64,000 bases of DNA, from NCBI RefSeq assembly GCF_001187845.1, contig NZ_CP012160.1:1860001-1924000 (forward strand), written 5' to 3'. Shown in pieces: positions 51,513-59,516 of this stretch. The DNA comes from Octadecabacter temperatus. Its GTDB lineage: Bacteria; Pseudomonadota; Alphaproteobacteria; Rhodobacterales; Rhodobacteraceae. Below the pieces are notes generated by a model that did no database searches, had not been told where the DNA came from, and worked only from the letters and a program-made list of their open reading frames with translations. Position 1 is the stretch's first letter. Every line of letters begins with the position of its first letter. The translations under genes were made by a program, and so were the position numbers.

Positions 51513-52393
51513 GACCAACGCCGCAGACTGCCACCCGCGTTCTGACCACTACTAATCGGAGCACTGACCAGCCAGTCATCCCCAGGAATGTCCGGAAAAC
51601 CTTGGAAGTTGAGCAAGTTGTTGAACTTCGTGCGACAGGTTTCAAAACGCTTGTCACACCCCGCCTCAATCCGGATCGTATCACCCGCCTCAATCGCCGT
51701 GCGAAACGCCTCCCAAACTTCAACCTCGCGAACGCCGTCAACAAACCTGTCCCGTTTGATCAACCCAACAAGCCCCTCGGCCGCACCGCTCAACACTCGC
51801 AAACGCCCGCGCTCGAACCATGCGGGTTCAAACGTGTTCAGATCCGCGAAGGTAAACCGGCGCTGTTCGATCAGTGCTTCAACAGGCACCTCAATCGAGT
51901 ATCCGTCAGCGCCCAAATCAAGCCCACAAGCAGTATCGCCCAAAATGGCCGAACACGGCGTTTGATACACCCGCCCTTGCGGTTGATTGAGCAGCTCGGT
52001 CTGCCCACGCAATTCCGCATGAAACGCGCCACCAGATCGACGCAATTCACCGATCGTGCCCGCAAACCGCAACGTCCGCGTTTCCACATCCGCCCAGTTC
52101 ACCATCCACGCTTTCACCTCGGCACCGTCAAACCGGCCCGCCTCGATATCGGCCTCCGTGATAGCAGCATCGCTCAACGCGCCCATCGCCTCAGAGTTAT
52201 CGACCGACAAACCAGTCCCCGACATAATCGCGCGCGCTGTCATCCCTGCATCCGCCTTGAACGTCATTCCGTCAAAGCTCAATGCGCGGTCATGGTCGGT
52301 AAACCCGAACACGCGCCCATCACGGCGCACCACGGCCCAACACCGCGCAAGCGTCGTGACACCCGTTTCCAAATGGTCTTGAAACGCGCTCAT
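51509..52393 (-). CDS. GTA baseplate hub protein (g13, DUF2163)
   Basis: A 294-residue tail hub protein of the DUF2163 family with N-terminal HLETGVTTLARCWAVVRRDGRVFGFTDHDR and C-terminal phage-conserved region. It has five cysteines (18, 147, 156, 246, 253); the C-terminal AGCDKRFETCRTKFNN pair and the PCSAILGDTACGLDL pair are spaced as expected for the iron-sulfur site reported, as I recall, in the Rhodobacter capsulatus GTA hub. It overlaps g12 by 4 nt. Confidence 0.92.
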   Translation of the reverse strand: MSAFQDHLETGVTTLARCWAVVRRDGRVFGFTDHDRALSFDGMTFKADAGMTARAIMSGTGLSVDNSEAMGALSDAAITEADIEAGRFDGAEVKAWMVNWADVETRTLRFAGTIGELRRSGGAFHAELRGQTELLNQPQGRVYQTPCSAILGDTACGLDLGADGYSIEVPVEALIEQRRFTFADLNTFEPAWFERGRLRVLSGAAEGLVGLIKRDRFVDGVREVEVWEAFRTAIEAGDTIRIEAGCDKRFETCRTKFNNLLNFQGFPDIPGDDWLVSAPISSGQNAGGSLRRWS

Positions 52394-53022
52394 ACCCGCA
52401 CCTCAACCACAGGCACATCGGGGACTTCGCCTGCCTTAAACGTCGCCATTGATGTTACAATGCTGTCAGCGTCAAAACGAACCGGCACGTCAAACTCATA
52501 CCCTGCGGTTACTTCTGCCTGATGGTCCGGCGGATGGGTGAACGTCACGATCCCTGTGTTGATATCAACGCTATAATCGACACCCTCAACTTGCGGATCA
52601 CCACTTACGGATACCAGCACAGTTCCAAACACAGGTTTGGTGATCGGACGCGCATAACTCGCGGTCCCAGAGGCGTAGTTCTTGACGATTTGAAACTCTG
52701 TACGCTCCTCGTCGCCCATCCCAAGCAACTGGTCGTCACCCGTATTCGCTCGGCTCGGCACTGCGGATTTGTGATCAGACCAGTCCTTCCAGCGGAACCC
52801 AAACATCTGCCCCTGACGCGCCTCAAAGAAGGCCACCAGCACCTCAACGTCGTCCAAAGATCGCAATCCCATCCCCGCATCATACCGCCTACGCGAATGC
52901 GCCCAGGGCGTATTGCGTTCTTCAAACCCGTTGGCCAGCGTCACCACTTCCGTGCGTCGCTCAGGGCCACCCAAAGCGCCAAAACTCAAACTCGTCGGAA
53001 ACCGAACTTCATGAAAACTCAT
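52390..53022 (-). CDS. GTA distal tail protein (g12, DUF2460)
   Basis: A 210-residue protein that joins tail tube to baseplate. DUF2460 signatures: FHEVRFPTSLSFGALGGPERRTEVVTLANGFEERNTPWAHSRRRYDAG near the N-terminus, the LVAFFEARQGQMFGFRWKDWSDHKS stretch, and the FDVPVRFDADSIVTSMATF ending. The ATG at 53022 follows AGGAAGGA; a TTG two codons upstream is less likely. Confidence 0.93.
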   Translation of the reverse strand: MSFHEVRFPTSLSFGALGGPERRTEVVTLANGFEERNTPWAHSRRRYDAGMGLRSLDDVEVLVAFFEARQGQMFGFRWKDWSDHKSAVPSRANTGDDQLLGMGDEERTEFQIVKNYASGTASYARPITKPVFGTVLVSVSGDPQVEGVDYSVDINTGIVTFTHPPDHQAEVTAGYEFDVPVRFDADSIVTSMATFKAGEVPDVPVVEVRV

Positions 53023-53036
53023 CGTCAAAATCCTTC

Positions 53037-53696
53037 CTAACGGTTGCGTTGGCCACTGGCCAAAGCACGGCTCATCGATGCCGCGATCTGGCTCTGGCTG
53101 CGCTTAAAGCTCGTCGCATCTGGTGTGCTGATATTCATTGTGACGTTCACGGCCTGCCCGCTTTGCGCCTTCACGCCTAGGCTTCCGTCAGCGCCCCGCG
53201 TCAGTGGCATAATTGCCTCCGGCCCTGCTTCGCCCATCAGCCCCATGCCACCGCGCATCGGAAAATTCATCGGCCCCGACACAACACCGCCTTTTGCAAA
53301 CGGCGTCACGCGGCCTTGGCTAAATGCACCGCCTTGCTCAAACGGCATCATGCTCGAAACGAGGGAGTTCACGCCCCCCGCCAAAAGCCCGCCAAAGTGA
53401 TCCGTCACAGGCTTCAACGCGTTGTTGTAAACCGTGCGCGACATCGCTTCGCCCACCGTCGCTAATGCATCCGACAAAGACCGGCCATCAAACACCAACC
53501 CGTCAAAGGCTTTACGCAATCCGCCCGAAAACCCGCGCTCCAGATTGCCCAAATCGCGCGTCGTATCACCCAAGGTCGCCTTCATGCGCCCCAGTTGCAC
53601 GTCAAACGCATCCGTCATTGCCGTGACCGACCCCAACGTTTGCTCGAGTGCTTTAGCCTCGGATTCCAGCGCGTCCAAACCGTCAATATCATCCAT
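53037..53696 (-). CDS. GTA tail tape measure protein (g11)
   Basis: A 219-residue protein, far shorter than phage tape measures, which fits the short GTA tail. The N-terminal half is helical (IDGLDALESEAKALEQTLGSVTAMTDAFDVQLGRMKATLGDTTRDLGNLE); the C-terminal half is the lambda H-like region (FSQGRVTPFAKGGVVSGPMNFPMRGGMGLMGEAGPEAIMPLTRG). The ATG at 53696 has GGAG six bases upstream and overlaps the end of g10.1 by 8 nt. Confidence 0.92.
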   Translation of the reverse strand: MDDIDGLDALESEAKALEQTLGSVTAMTDAFDVQLGRMKATLGDTTRDLGNLERGFSGGLRKAFDGLVFDGRSLSDALATVGEAMSRTVYNNALKPVTDHFGGLLAGGVNSLVSSMMPFEQGGAFSQGRVTPFAKGGVVSGPMNFPMRGGMGLMGEAGPEAIMPLTRGADGSLGVKAQSGQAVNVTMNISTPDATSFKRSQSQIAASMSRALASGQRNR

Positions 53697-53892
53697 CCTC
53701 ATCTCCACTTTCTTGATCAGGGAACCGCGAAGCCAGATCATCCAGCCGCCCACGATTCATCGGCATCTCGCCCGCTTCAGGCCCGAGCAGCAGCCACAAT
53801 TCCGCCGGGGTAAGCGCCCAGAATTCATGGGGTTTCAGCCCCAACCCGCACATTCCAGCACGCATTAATCCGGGCCAATCAAACCCATTCAT
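53689..53892 (-). CDS. GTA tail assembly protein (g10.1)
   Basis: A 67-residue protein: MNGFDWPGLMRAGMCGLGLKPHEFWALTPAELWLLLG, then an acidic tail (FPDQESGDEDG). The FWALTPAEL pattern is typical of the small phage tail assembly chaperone-like proteins encoded before the tape measure gene. It overlaps g10 by 4 nt (ATGA) and g11 by 8 nt, so all three are coupled. Confidence 0.88.
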   Translation of the reverse strand: MNGFDWPGLMRAGMCGLGLKPHEFWALTPAELWLLLGPEAGEMPMNRGRLDDLASRFPDQESGDEDG

Positions 53893-54227
53893 GGGGCTGC
53901 AAACGCGCGGGCAAGCAATTGCGCTGCAGCTTCAGCCGCCCGCACAACGCCGCCCTCAATCTGCGCACCAACCATGTCCCGCGCAGATCCCTGCCAACCG
54001 CCGCCACGCAAACCCGCAACGATTAGTGCCAACACATCACGGGTGGAAAACGCGCCGCTTTCGAACCGTTTGACCAGCTCAACCAGCGTGTCCGCCCCAA
54101 GCGCCGCTTCCAGTTCGGCCAAGGCACCCAGCGTCAATTTGCACGCGTAAGCCTGCCCATCGACAACCAGCGAAACCTCGCCCGCCCATGGATTGTGAGG
54201 GGGATTATGCGGCGTGCTCGCTTCCAT
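53889..54227 (-). CDS. GTA tail assembly chaperone-like protein (g10)
   Basis: A 112-residue GTA-family protein: an NPWAGEVSLVVDGQAYACKLTLGALAELEAALGADTLVELVKRF core followed by DVLALIVAGLRGGG and an Ala-rich C-terminus. Proteins of this family precede the tape measure gene and probably assist tail assembly. The start shares a base with the g9 stop (TAATG). Confidence 0.9.
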   Translation of the reverse strand: MEASTPHNPPHNPWAGEVSLVVDGQAYACKLTLGALAELEAALGADTLVELVKRFESGAFSTRDVLALIVAGLRGGGWQGSARDMVGAQIEGGVVRAAEAAAQLLARAFAAP

Positions 54228-54643
54228 TACGGGAAGGCCACAAAGGTGATCTCGCCTGCAGATGTCAGCGACATCTCGTAGGTGGCCTCGCCGTTGTGCG
54301 AACCCGCATATTCGATCGAGCTGACCAAGAACGGCCCCTCAATGGTGCCAAAGTCTGGCACGATCACCTGAAAGTCTGGCGTCTCACCATCAAAGAAAAT
54401 CTGACGCACACGCTCATCCGTGCTGTCGTCCTTAAACACGCCAGACCCGCTGATCGATGCAGTCTTTACGCCTGCACCGCCCAGCACTTCGCGCCAGCCG
54501 CCTGTGCTTTCCAACGACGTCACATCAACGGTTTCCGCGTTGAAACTGATTCGTGTCGCACGCAGTCCTGCTGCTGTTTCAAACAGGCCACCACCTGTCA
54601 TGTCGATCTTGATCAACAGATCCTTGCCATTTTGCGCTACCAT
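54227..54643 (-). CDS. GTA major tail (tube) protein (g9)
   Basis: A 138-residue tube subunit: GKDLLIKIDMTGGGLFETAAGLRATRISFNAETVDVTSLESTGGWREVL, then GSGVFKDDSTDERVRQIFFDG and FLVSSIEYAGSHNGEATYEMSLTSAGEITF. This is the TP901-1/phi13-type major tail protein pattern of beta strands. About 50 nt without a gene separate it from g8. Confidence 0.93.
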   Translation of the reverse strand: MVAQNGKDLLIKIDMTGGGLFETAAGLRATRISFNAETVDVTSLESTGGWREVLGGAGVKTASISGSGVFKDDSTDERVRQIFFDGETPDFQVIVPDFGTIEGPFLVSSIEYAGSHNGEATYEMSLTSAGEITFVAFP

Positions 54644-54694
54644 GAGAAATACTCCGTAAGTGTTTGAAAATTAATCGCTCCTAAGGAACGCGAT

Positions 54695-55105
54695 CTACGT
54701 GTCTTGAACGATTGCTTTGAACGTCAAATCAATCCGTCGCTCGTCCGCCGTGCCAACGCGCACCGCCTTTGCGCGGTAAAAATTCAGGGCAACTAACGTG
54801 CCGCGGCTTAACGGAAAATCAGCATCCACCAGCGCGTCAGACACTGCGGTCGCCGCCTGTTTCGCCGTTGCAAACCCTGCGTTATCGGTCACCACTGACA
54901 CGGTGAATTCATGCACCGCACCGCCGCCGGTTTTGTCGGACATGTCCTTCACCAACTCAGGCCCAAGGGCCACGTAAAGCGATGGCAAAGTGCCCGTTGG
55001 CAAAGCATCGTAAATGTCTGTTCCGACCAATCCGGCCAACGTCGCATCCGCAACCAACGCCTGATAGATCGCCGTTTGCAGTGCCGCTGAAACTCCGTAA
55101 CTCAT
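54695..55105 (-). CDS. GTA tail terminator protein (g8, DUF3168)
   Basis: A 136-residue DUF3168 protein that caps the tail tube: SAALQTAIYQALVADATLAGLVGTDIYDALPTGTLPSLYVALGPE, then the HEFTVSVVTDNAGFATAKQAATAVSDAL stretch. The start ATG overlaps the g7 stop (ATGA), which supports 55105 over a start nine codons upstream. Confidence 0.93.
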   Translation of the reverse strand: MSYGVSAALQTAIYQALVADATLAGLVGTDIYDALPTGTLPSLYVALGPELVKDMSDKTGGGAVHEFTVSVVTDNAGFATAKQAATAVSDALVDADFPLSRGTLVALNFYRAKAVRVGTADERRIDLTFKAIVQDT

Positions 55106-55437
55106 GCCACTGTCTCCTCTTGCGCTGTGCAATTCAGGTAACGCGCATCCGCATCGTCTTCGGCCACGGCCAAAATCACGAACGTCCGGTCGCCATCCCG
55201 AAATCTCTGGTTTGCTAAAGGGCGCGCGTCTGAACCCGGCGGGGCCGCACGCACGATTATCTTGTAGGCCACGCGGCTTAGCGGTGCGGCAATGCCTGCC
55301 GCCTCACGCCCGCTGCGTGCCGTAACGCTAGCCCAGAGCGTGCCCAGCGCCGTCCAACCTTGGGTGTATCCCCCCGCGCCATCGCTGGCCTGCGTCGGGG
55401 CCTCTAGCACCAGTTGGCGGTTTAAACGCGGGGCCAT
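55102..55437 (-). CDS. GTA head-tail joining/stopper protein (g7)
   Basis: A 111-residue protein of the phage head-tail adaptor (SPP1 gp16-like) family: LNRQLVLEAPTQASDGAGGYTQGWTALGTLWASVTARSGRE at the N-terminus and RFRDGDRTFVILAVAEDDADARYLNCTAQEE at the C-terminus. The start overlaps the g6 stop (TGATG). Confidence 0.92.
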   Translation of the reverse strand: MAPRLNRQLVLEAPTQASDGAGGYTQGWTALGTLWASVTARSGREAAGIAAPLSRVAYKIIVRAAPPGSDARPLANQRFRDGDRTFVILAVAEDDADARYLNCTAQEETVA

Positions 55438-56036
55438 CAGTTGGCCCCTCCACCCAATAGGCGAAGCGTGCGGTGACGCTCAATCAACGCGCTTACGCCA
55501 AATGGCATGCAGCCGCCGTCATACTGAACCTCGTGACGGAATTCGTAGTAATGGGCCGCCAACAACAAAACCGCCTGACGCAAATCTGCAGGCACATCAC
55601 TCCAGTCAGGGCCAAAACCAGCAAGCATGCGAATGCGTGCGCTATCCGTCTGGCCAATGCTTGGCAAAGACGCACTAACCGCCGCCATCACAGGACGCTG
55701 CATATCTGCACGCAAGTAATACGCTTCACGATCAACCGGGCTTTCTGCACCGCCGCGATCCACCATCACGACATCAACAATCGCGCTCACTGGGGCAATC
55801 GGCAGCGCCTGTGCGCTTGCATCGCGCCACTGGGTCACGCTCCAGCTAAAGGTACGTTCAATCAATGCCTTACCCGTGCGCGCCTCAATCGCGGCCAACG
55901 CCGAGCGTAGGAATGTTTCTAATAGGTCGTCCTGCAATCCATCATCGGAAAACCCCGATCCAAGGCGCAGGTGTTCTTTGAAAAAGGCAACCGGCAAGGC
56001 GCCCGTTGGCACTGTGGTTTCTTCGATCAACATCAT
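55437..56036 (-). CDS. GTA head-tail connector/adaptor protein (g6)
   Basis: A 199-residue connector below the portal. Like phage gp6-type adaptors it begins with VAFFKEHLRLGSGFSDDGLQDDLLETFLRSALAAIEARTGKALI, and has DLRQAVLLLAAHYYEFR near the end. Two start codons stand in a row (ATGATG at 56036 and 56033). It is separated from the capsid gene by 170 nt containing a strong hairpin. Confidence 0.92.
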   Translation of the reverse strand: MMLIEETTVPTGALPVAFFKEHLRLGSGFSDDGLQDDLLETFLRSALAAIEARTGKALIERTFSWSVTQWRDASAQALPIAPVSAIVDVVMVDRGGAESPVDREAYYLRADMQRPVMAAVSASLPSIGQTDSARIRMLAGFGPDWSDVPADLRQAVLLLAAHYYEFRHEVQYDGGCMPFGVSALIERHRTLRLLGGGAN

Positions 56037-56166
56037 GGATTAACTCCGAAATCGGCTTGAAAATTCGTCAAAATGCCCGGACGTATGCCAGCCCTCGCAT
56101 TGCTCGGACGGAAGGAAGCAGCTGGACAACGCAAGGGTTAACTCACGTCACGCACACGTCCGGACC

Positions 56167-56195
56167 ACGGACGCGAGGGGTATCCCCGCGTCCGT
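56167..56195 (-). terminator. Hairpin after the GTA capsid gene
   Basis: ACGGACGC plus GGGG pair with CCCC plus GCGTCCGT around a TAT loop, a 12-bp stem with a 2-nt bulge, 12 nt past the capsid stop codon. No T-run follows, so partial termination or 3'-end protection of an abundant capsid mRNA is more likely than full termination. Confidence 0.55.
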
Positions 56196-56207
56196 CCCCC
56201 TCAGCCC

Positions 56208-57395
56208 TTAGGAAAGGCCGAACTTGAGAAGTTTAATCGCTGCGAAGTCAGACACCGCACCACCAACGCGCTTGGTTGCATAGAACAGCACGTGTGGCTT
56301 GGCGCTGAACGGGTCACGAAGGACGCGCAGGTCAGGACGTTCAGCCACGGTGTAACCCGCGCCAAAGTCACCAAACGCAATCGCAGTCGCGTCTGTCCCA
56401 ATATCAGGCATGTCTTCCGCGATCAGCACTGGGTAGCCAAGAAGACGTGCAGGCTCACCAGCGACCAGACCATCGGACCACAAGAAACGACCGTCATTGT
56501 CCTTCAGCTTGCGCACAGCGCCCGCTGTCTTGGAGTTCATCACGAACGTACCATTCGCACGGTATTCCGCACCGAGGCCATAGACGAGGTCGATCAGGCT
56601 ATCGGCACCATTGAAATCGCCATCAGCGCCCGTCACGACGTAACCAAGGTTACCCCAAACCCATACGTCATTGTCGACCTGTGGCGCTGTCAGGAAACCA
56701 GTCGGCTTATCAACACCGTTACCATTCACAAATGCAGCCGCTTCGGAACGTGCAAACTTGTCTGCGATACGGCCCGCAAGCCACTCATCAATGTTGAACG
56801 CGCTATCATCCAGCAAACGCTGGGATGCTTTTGGAAGCGCAGAAAGCTCGTGCAGGGCGATCGTAATACGATCAATCTGCGGCGTGCCAGTTTCAGTGCT
56901 CGGGTCGTTTTCAGTCGCCCAACCTGCACCCATTTCAGTGTGATCGATCAGTACATCGTAGGACGTGGCTTCAACGTTCACCACATTGGCAATCGCACGT
57001 ATAGATGCCGTCGCAGCCAGCGTGGATTGAACCGTCGCAGAGGTCTGCGGATCCACAAGGTAACCACCGTCAGCAGCCACTGCCGTGGACATGGACTTAC
57101 CTTCCATTGGCAGATCACGCAGACCATCGTCCTCACCAGAACGCAGGTAGGCTTCAAACGCCTTTTGGTGTGGCGCCTCAACAGACGCAGCAGTGGCCAG
57201 CGCAGGGCGTGCGCCAGAAATCATGGATTTACGGTCAAGTTTGGTCATACGGTCGTCCTGCTCTTTCAGCTTGGTTTGAATATCAGTCGTGAAATCTTTG
57301 AAGTCGCTCACAAAGCCCGCCATCGCGGCCTTCAACTCATGGGCCGGAGAGGGCGCACCTTCCCCGTCCCGAGCCTTGCACTCAGGTTTAGTCAT
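56208..57395 (-). CDS. GTA major capsid protein (g5, HK97 fold)
   Basis: A 395-residue HK97-type capsid precursor. Residues about 1-100 form the helical scaffold region to be removed by the g4 protease (ELKAAMAGFVSDFKDFTTDIQTKLKEQDDRMTKLDR). The mature shell domain follows (GGYLVDPQTSATVQSTLAATASIRAIANVVN, ELSALPKASQRLLDDSAFNIDEWLAGRIADKFARSE, then FGDFGAGYTVAERPDLRVLRDPFSAKPHVLFYATKRVGG). It is the gene most useful for typing GTA clusters. Confidence 0.96.
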   Translation of the reverse strand: MTKPECKARDGEGAPSPAHELKAAMAGFVSDFKDFTTDIQTKLKEQDDRMTKLDRKSMISGARPALATAASVEAPHQKAFEAYLRSGEDDGLRDLPMEGKSMSTAVAADGGYLVDPQTSATVQSTLAATASIRAIANVVNVEATSYDVLIDHTEMGAGWATENDPSTETGTPQIDRITIALHELSALPKASQRLLDDSAFNIDEWLAGRIADKFARSEAAAFVNGNGVDKPTGFLTAPQVDNDVWVWGNLGYVVTGADGDFNGADSLIDLVYGLGAEYRANGTFVMNSKTAGAVRKLKDNDGRFLWSDGLVAGEPARLLGYPVLIAEDMPDIGTDATAIAFGDFGAGYTVAERPDLRVLRDPFSAKPHVLFYATKRVGGAVSDFAAIKLLKFGLS

Positions 57396-57434
57396 ATCTC
57401 GATCCTTTTGATCTATGGGTGGAAACGCCGCGCC

Positions 57435-57977
57435 TTAACGTTGGCCCAGCACAGCGCGGGCATCCTCAAACGCCCCCGCTAATTCGCGCATGGCGTGGTC
57501 TACAGGGTTGTCCCCCTTCGCCCCCACCCGCGCATCCGGCAGCATCGGGAAGGTCACCAAAGACACCTCCCATAGCTCCAGCTCTGACAACAGGCGTCCG
57601 CCCGAAGTGTTCTTTGTGGCCCGCACCGTGCGGTAGCCAATCGACAAGCCGTCAATCGCGCCCGCCTCAATCAGGGCGGCGGCCTCTCGACCCTTCTCGA
57701 CATCGCGCAAAATGCGTCCCTTAACGTATAGGCCAGCCGCGTCCTCGCGCACCTCATCCCACACGCCAATCGGTTGCGCCGGATCATGCTGCCACAGCAT
57801 TTTCACACGGCCACCTTTGCCCGCAAGACGATCCAATGACGCAGCATATGCGCCAGTCTCAACCACATCGCCGCCCTGGTCCGCCTTACCAAACAGCGAC
57901 GCATAACCGCTGATCTCAATGCCGTTCTCAACGGCGACACTATCACCAAGGGCGATAAATTTATGTTCCAAAGTCAT
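57435..57977 (-). CDS. GTA prohead protease (g4, HK97 family)
   Basis: A 180-residue serine protease that matures the capsid. HK97/herpes-type active residues are visible: His64 in LWQHDPAQPIG and Ser112 in GAIDGLSIGYRT. The N-terminal IEISGYASLFGKADQGGDVVETGAY stretch is standard. The start at 57977 has AAAGGAA upstream; a longer in-frame reading would run through g3.5. Confidence 0.94.
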   Translation of the reverse strand: MTLEHKFIALGDSVAVENGIEISGYASLFGKADQGGDVVETGAYAASLDRLAGKGGRVKMLWQHDPAQPIGVWDEVREDAAGLYVKGRILRDVEKGREAAALIEAGAIDGLSIGYRTVRATKNTSGGRLLSELELWEVSLVTFPMLPDARVGAKGDNPVDHAMRELAGAFEDARAVLGQR

Positions 57978-57988
57978 CTCAATTCCTT

Positions 57989-58207
57989 TCAGGGCGTTAC
58001 GGTCAGGACGGATTGAAACGCTTGGGCCAAAATCACGCCCACCACGCCATAAACCGTCAACCACAACCGTCTCTCCAGCCGTTCCATCATCGCTTCGATC
58101 TTGCCCAGCTGCGTGTTGAGTTGGGCAAACTGCAGCGCCGACATCCGCTCTTGCGCATCAATGCGCAGGCTTGGTCCGCACTCAAACGTCTCGCGCACCT
58201 CAGCCAT
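57989..58207 (-). CDS. Small GTA protein with C-terminal membrane segment (g3.5)
   Basis: A 72-residue protein with a helical, possibly coiled-coil part (ALQFAQLNTQLGKIEAMMERLERRL) and one C-terminal hydrophobic helix (WLTVYGVVGVILAQAFQ). It lies between portal and protease like orfg3.5 of the Rhodobacter capsulatus GTA and overlaps the portal gene by 8 nt. Function not known to me; it resembles neither a classic holin nor scaffold. Confidence 0.8.
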   Translation of the reverse strand: MAEVRETFECGPSLRIDAQERMSALQFAQLNTQLGKIEAMMERLERRLWLTVYGVVGVILAQAFQSVLTVTP

Positions 58208-59381
58208 CGCCAACCTCAAGGCTCGGCAAGCCAAGCAAGTTGCGCTTCTCCGCATCCGTCAGGAACGCAGCCCCAGCAACACGTTTCCAATGGGCATCCC
58301 GCTCAACAGACAATGCGGCGACTTGGTCTAGGTCCGGCTTCAAATCGAACCGCTCTCCGGTGAAGTCCCCCAACCAATCCGCAATCGCGCCGGCCACACG
58401 GGTCACCAATGGCAGTACCGTCAAACGATAAAACGCACGGTTCGCCTCTTGGTAATTCGCGTATGTCGCGTCCCCAGTAATCCCCAGCAGCATCGGCGGC
58501 ACCCCAAAGGCAATCGCGATCTCACGCGCAGCTGCTTCTTTGGTTTTCTGGAACTCCATATCTGACGGGCTAAAACCCATCGGCTTCCAATCAAGCCCAC
58601 CTTCCAGCAACATCGGACGCCCCGCATTCTTGGCCCCTTGGTGCTGCGTCTCCATCTCCATCAACAAACGATCATATTGATCCGTTGAAAGCTGGCTCTG
58701 GCCATCCGCGCCTTTGTAAATGATCGCCCCAGAAGGCCGCGCAGCATTGTCCAGCAGCGCCTTCGACCACCGCGAAGCCGCGTTATGCACATCCAACGCC
58801 GTCGCCGCCGCATGCATCGGGGACAACCCATAATGATCATCTTGCGGGTGAAACGATTTCACATGACAAATCGGCGACGCCCCCTCGCCCACGGCAAAAC
58901 GGTGCTTACGTCCGCCAACCGTATAATCATAGGCCACAGGCCAACCATCCGCGCCAGGAACCAGTGTCATGCGATCAGAACGCAGCACATGCAGCTCAAG
59001 TGGCGTATCCTCGCCCCCTACGGCCTCAACATATCCGTCACCCGTCAACAACAACTGTCCAAACAGCGCTTCAAACAATTCCGCACGCCCCTGCGCCCCA
59101 TTCGGGCGCTGGATCAAGTCCAACACTGGATGCGTGTCATAACGGCGCTCAGCGTCTTGCAAAACCAACGGCAATGCCGCCGCAGCTTCGGCAATAATCT
59201 TCACCGCACGAAAGCCCACTGGGTTTGACGTAAAGCCAGACCGGGTCAACGTCGCGCTGTCCCGCGCGCCCCAAACAGAGCGCCCCACAGACCCCCACGC
59301 CGCAACCTTACCCGTGGCAGACGCTTTTACTTCAGGCACATCGGCCTGCGCCGCATCTTGCCGCTTCAGAAAATCAAACAT
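58200..59381 (-). CDS. GTA portal protein (g3, HK97 family)
   Basis: A 393-residue portal forming the dodecameric DNA gate at the capsid vertex. Motifs: GFRAVKIIAEAAAALPLVLQD, THPVLDLIQRPNGAQGRAELFEALFGQLLLTGDGYVE, AVGEGASPICHVKSFHPQDDHYGLSPMHAAATALDVHNAASRW and LGITGDATYANYQEANRAFYRLTVLPLVTRV, in the order of phage HK97-type portals. About 135 nt separate it from the terminase gene. Confidence 0.95.
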   Translation of the reverse strand: MFDFLKRQDAAQADVPEVKASATGKVAAWGSVGRSVWGARDSATLTRSGFTSNPVGFRAVKIIAEAAAALPLVLQDAERRYDTHPVLDLIQRPNGAQGRAELFEALFGQLLLTGDGYVEAVGGEDTPLELHVLRSDRMTLVPGADGWPVAYDYTVGGRKHRFAVGEGASPICHVKSFHPQDDHYGLSPMHAAATALDVHNAASRWSKALLDNAARPSGAIIYKGADGQSQLSTDQYDRLLMEMETQHQGAKNAGRPMLLEGGLDWKPMGFSPSDMEFQKTKEAAAREIAIAFGVPPMLLGITGDATYANYQEANRAFYRLTVLPLVTRVAGAIADWLGDFTGERFDLKPDLDQVAALSVERDAHWKRVAGAAFLTDAEKRNLLGLPSLEVGDG

Positions 59382-59516
59382 TCAAATCCCCTCTGGTGCC
59401 GCCTGTTCAGTGGCGTCCGATCCAACACGATACAATTTCAACTAAATGTCTTACGAAGATGAAAACCCACCGTTCGATGGCCGCGCAACACATTGCGAAC
59501 GCCTTTATTTATATAG

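Noticed and set aside
51488..52522. 344-codon plus-strand frame across GTA g13
   Set aside because: Antisense to g13 and its neighbours. It is Arg/Pro/Thr-rich, as expected from the complement of GC-rich genes, and has no ribosome-binding site.
56292..57482. 396-codon plus-strand frame across the GTA capsid gene
   Set aside because: Almost exactly antisense to the HK97 capsid gene; composition (Arg, Thr, His, Cys) is that of a shadow frame.
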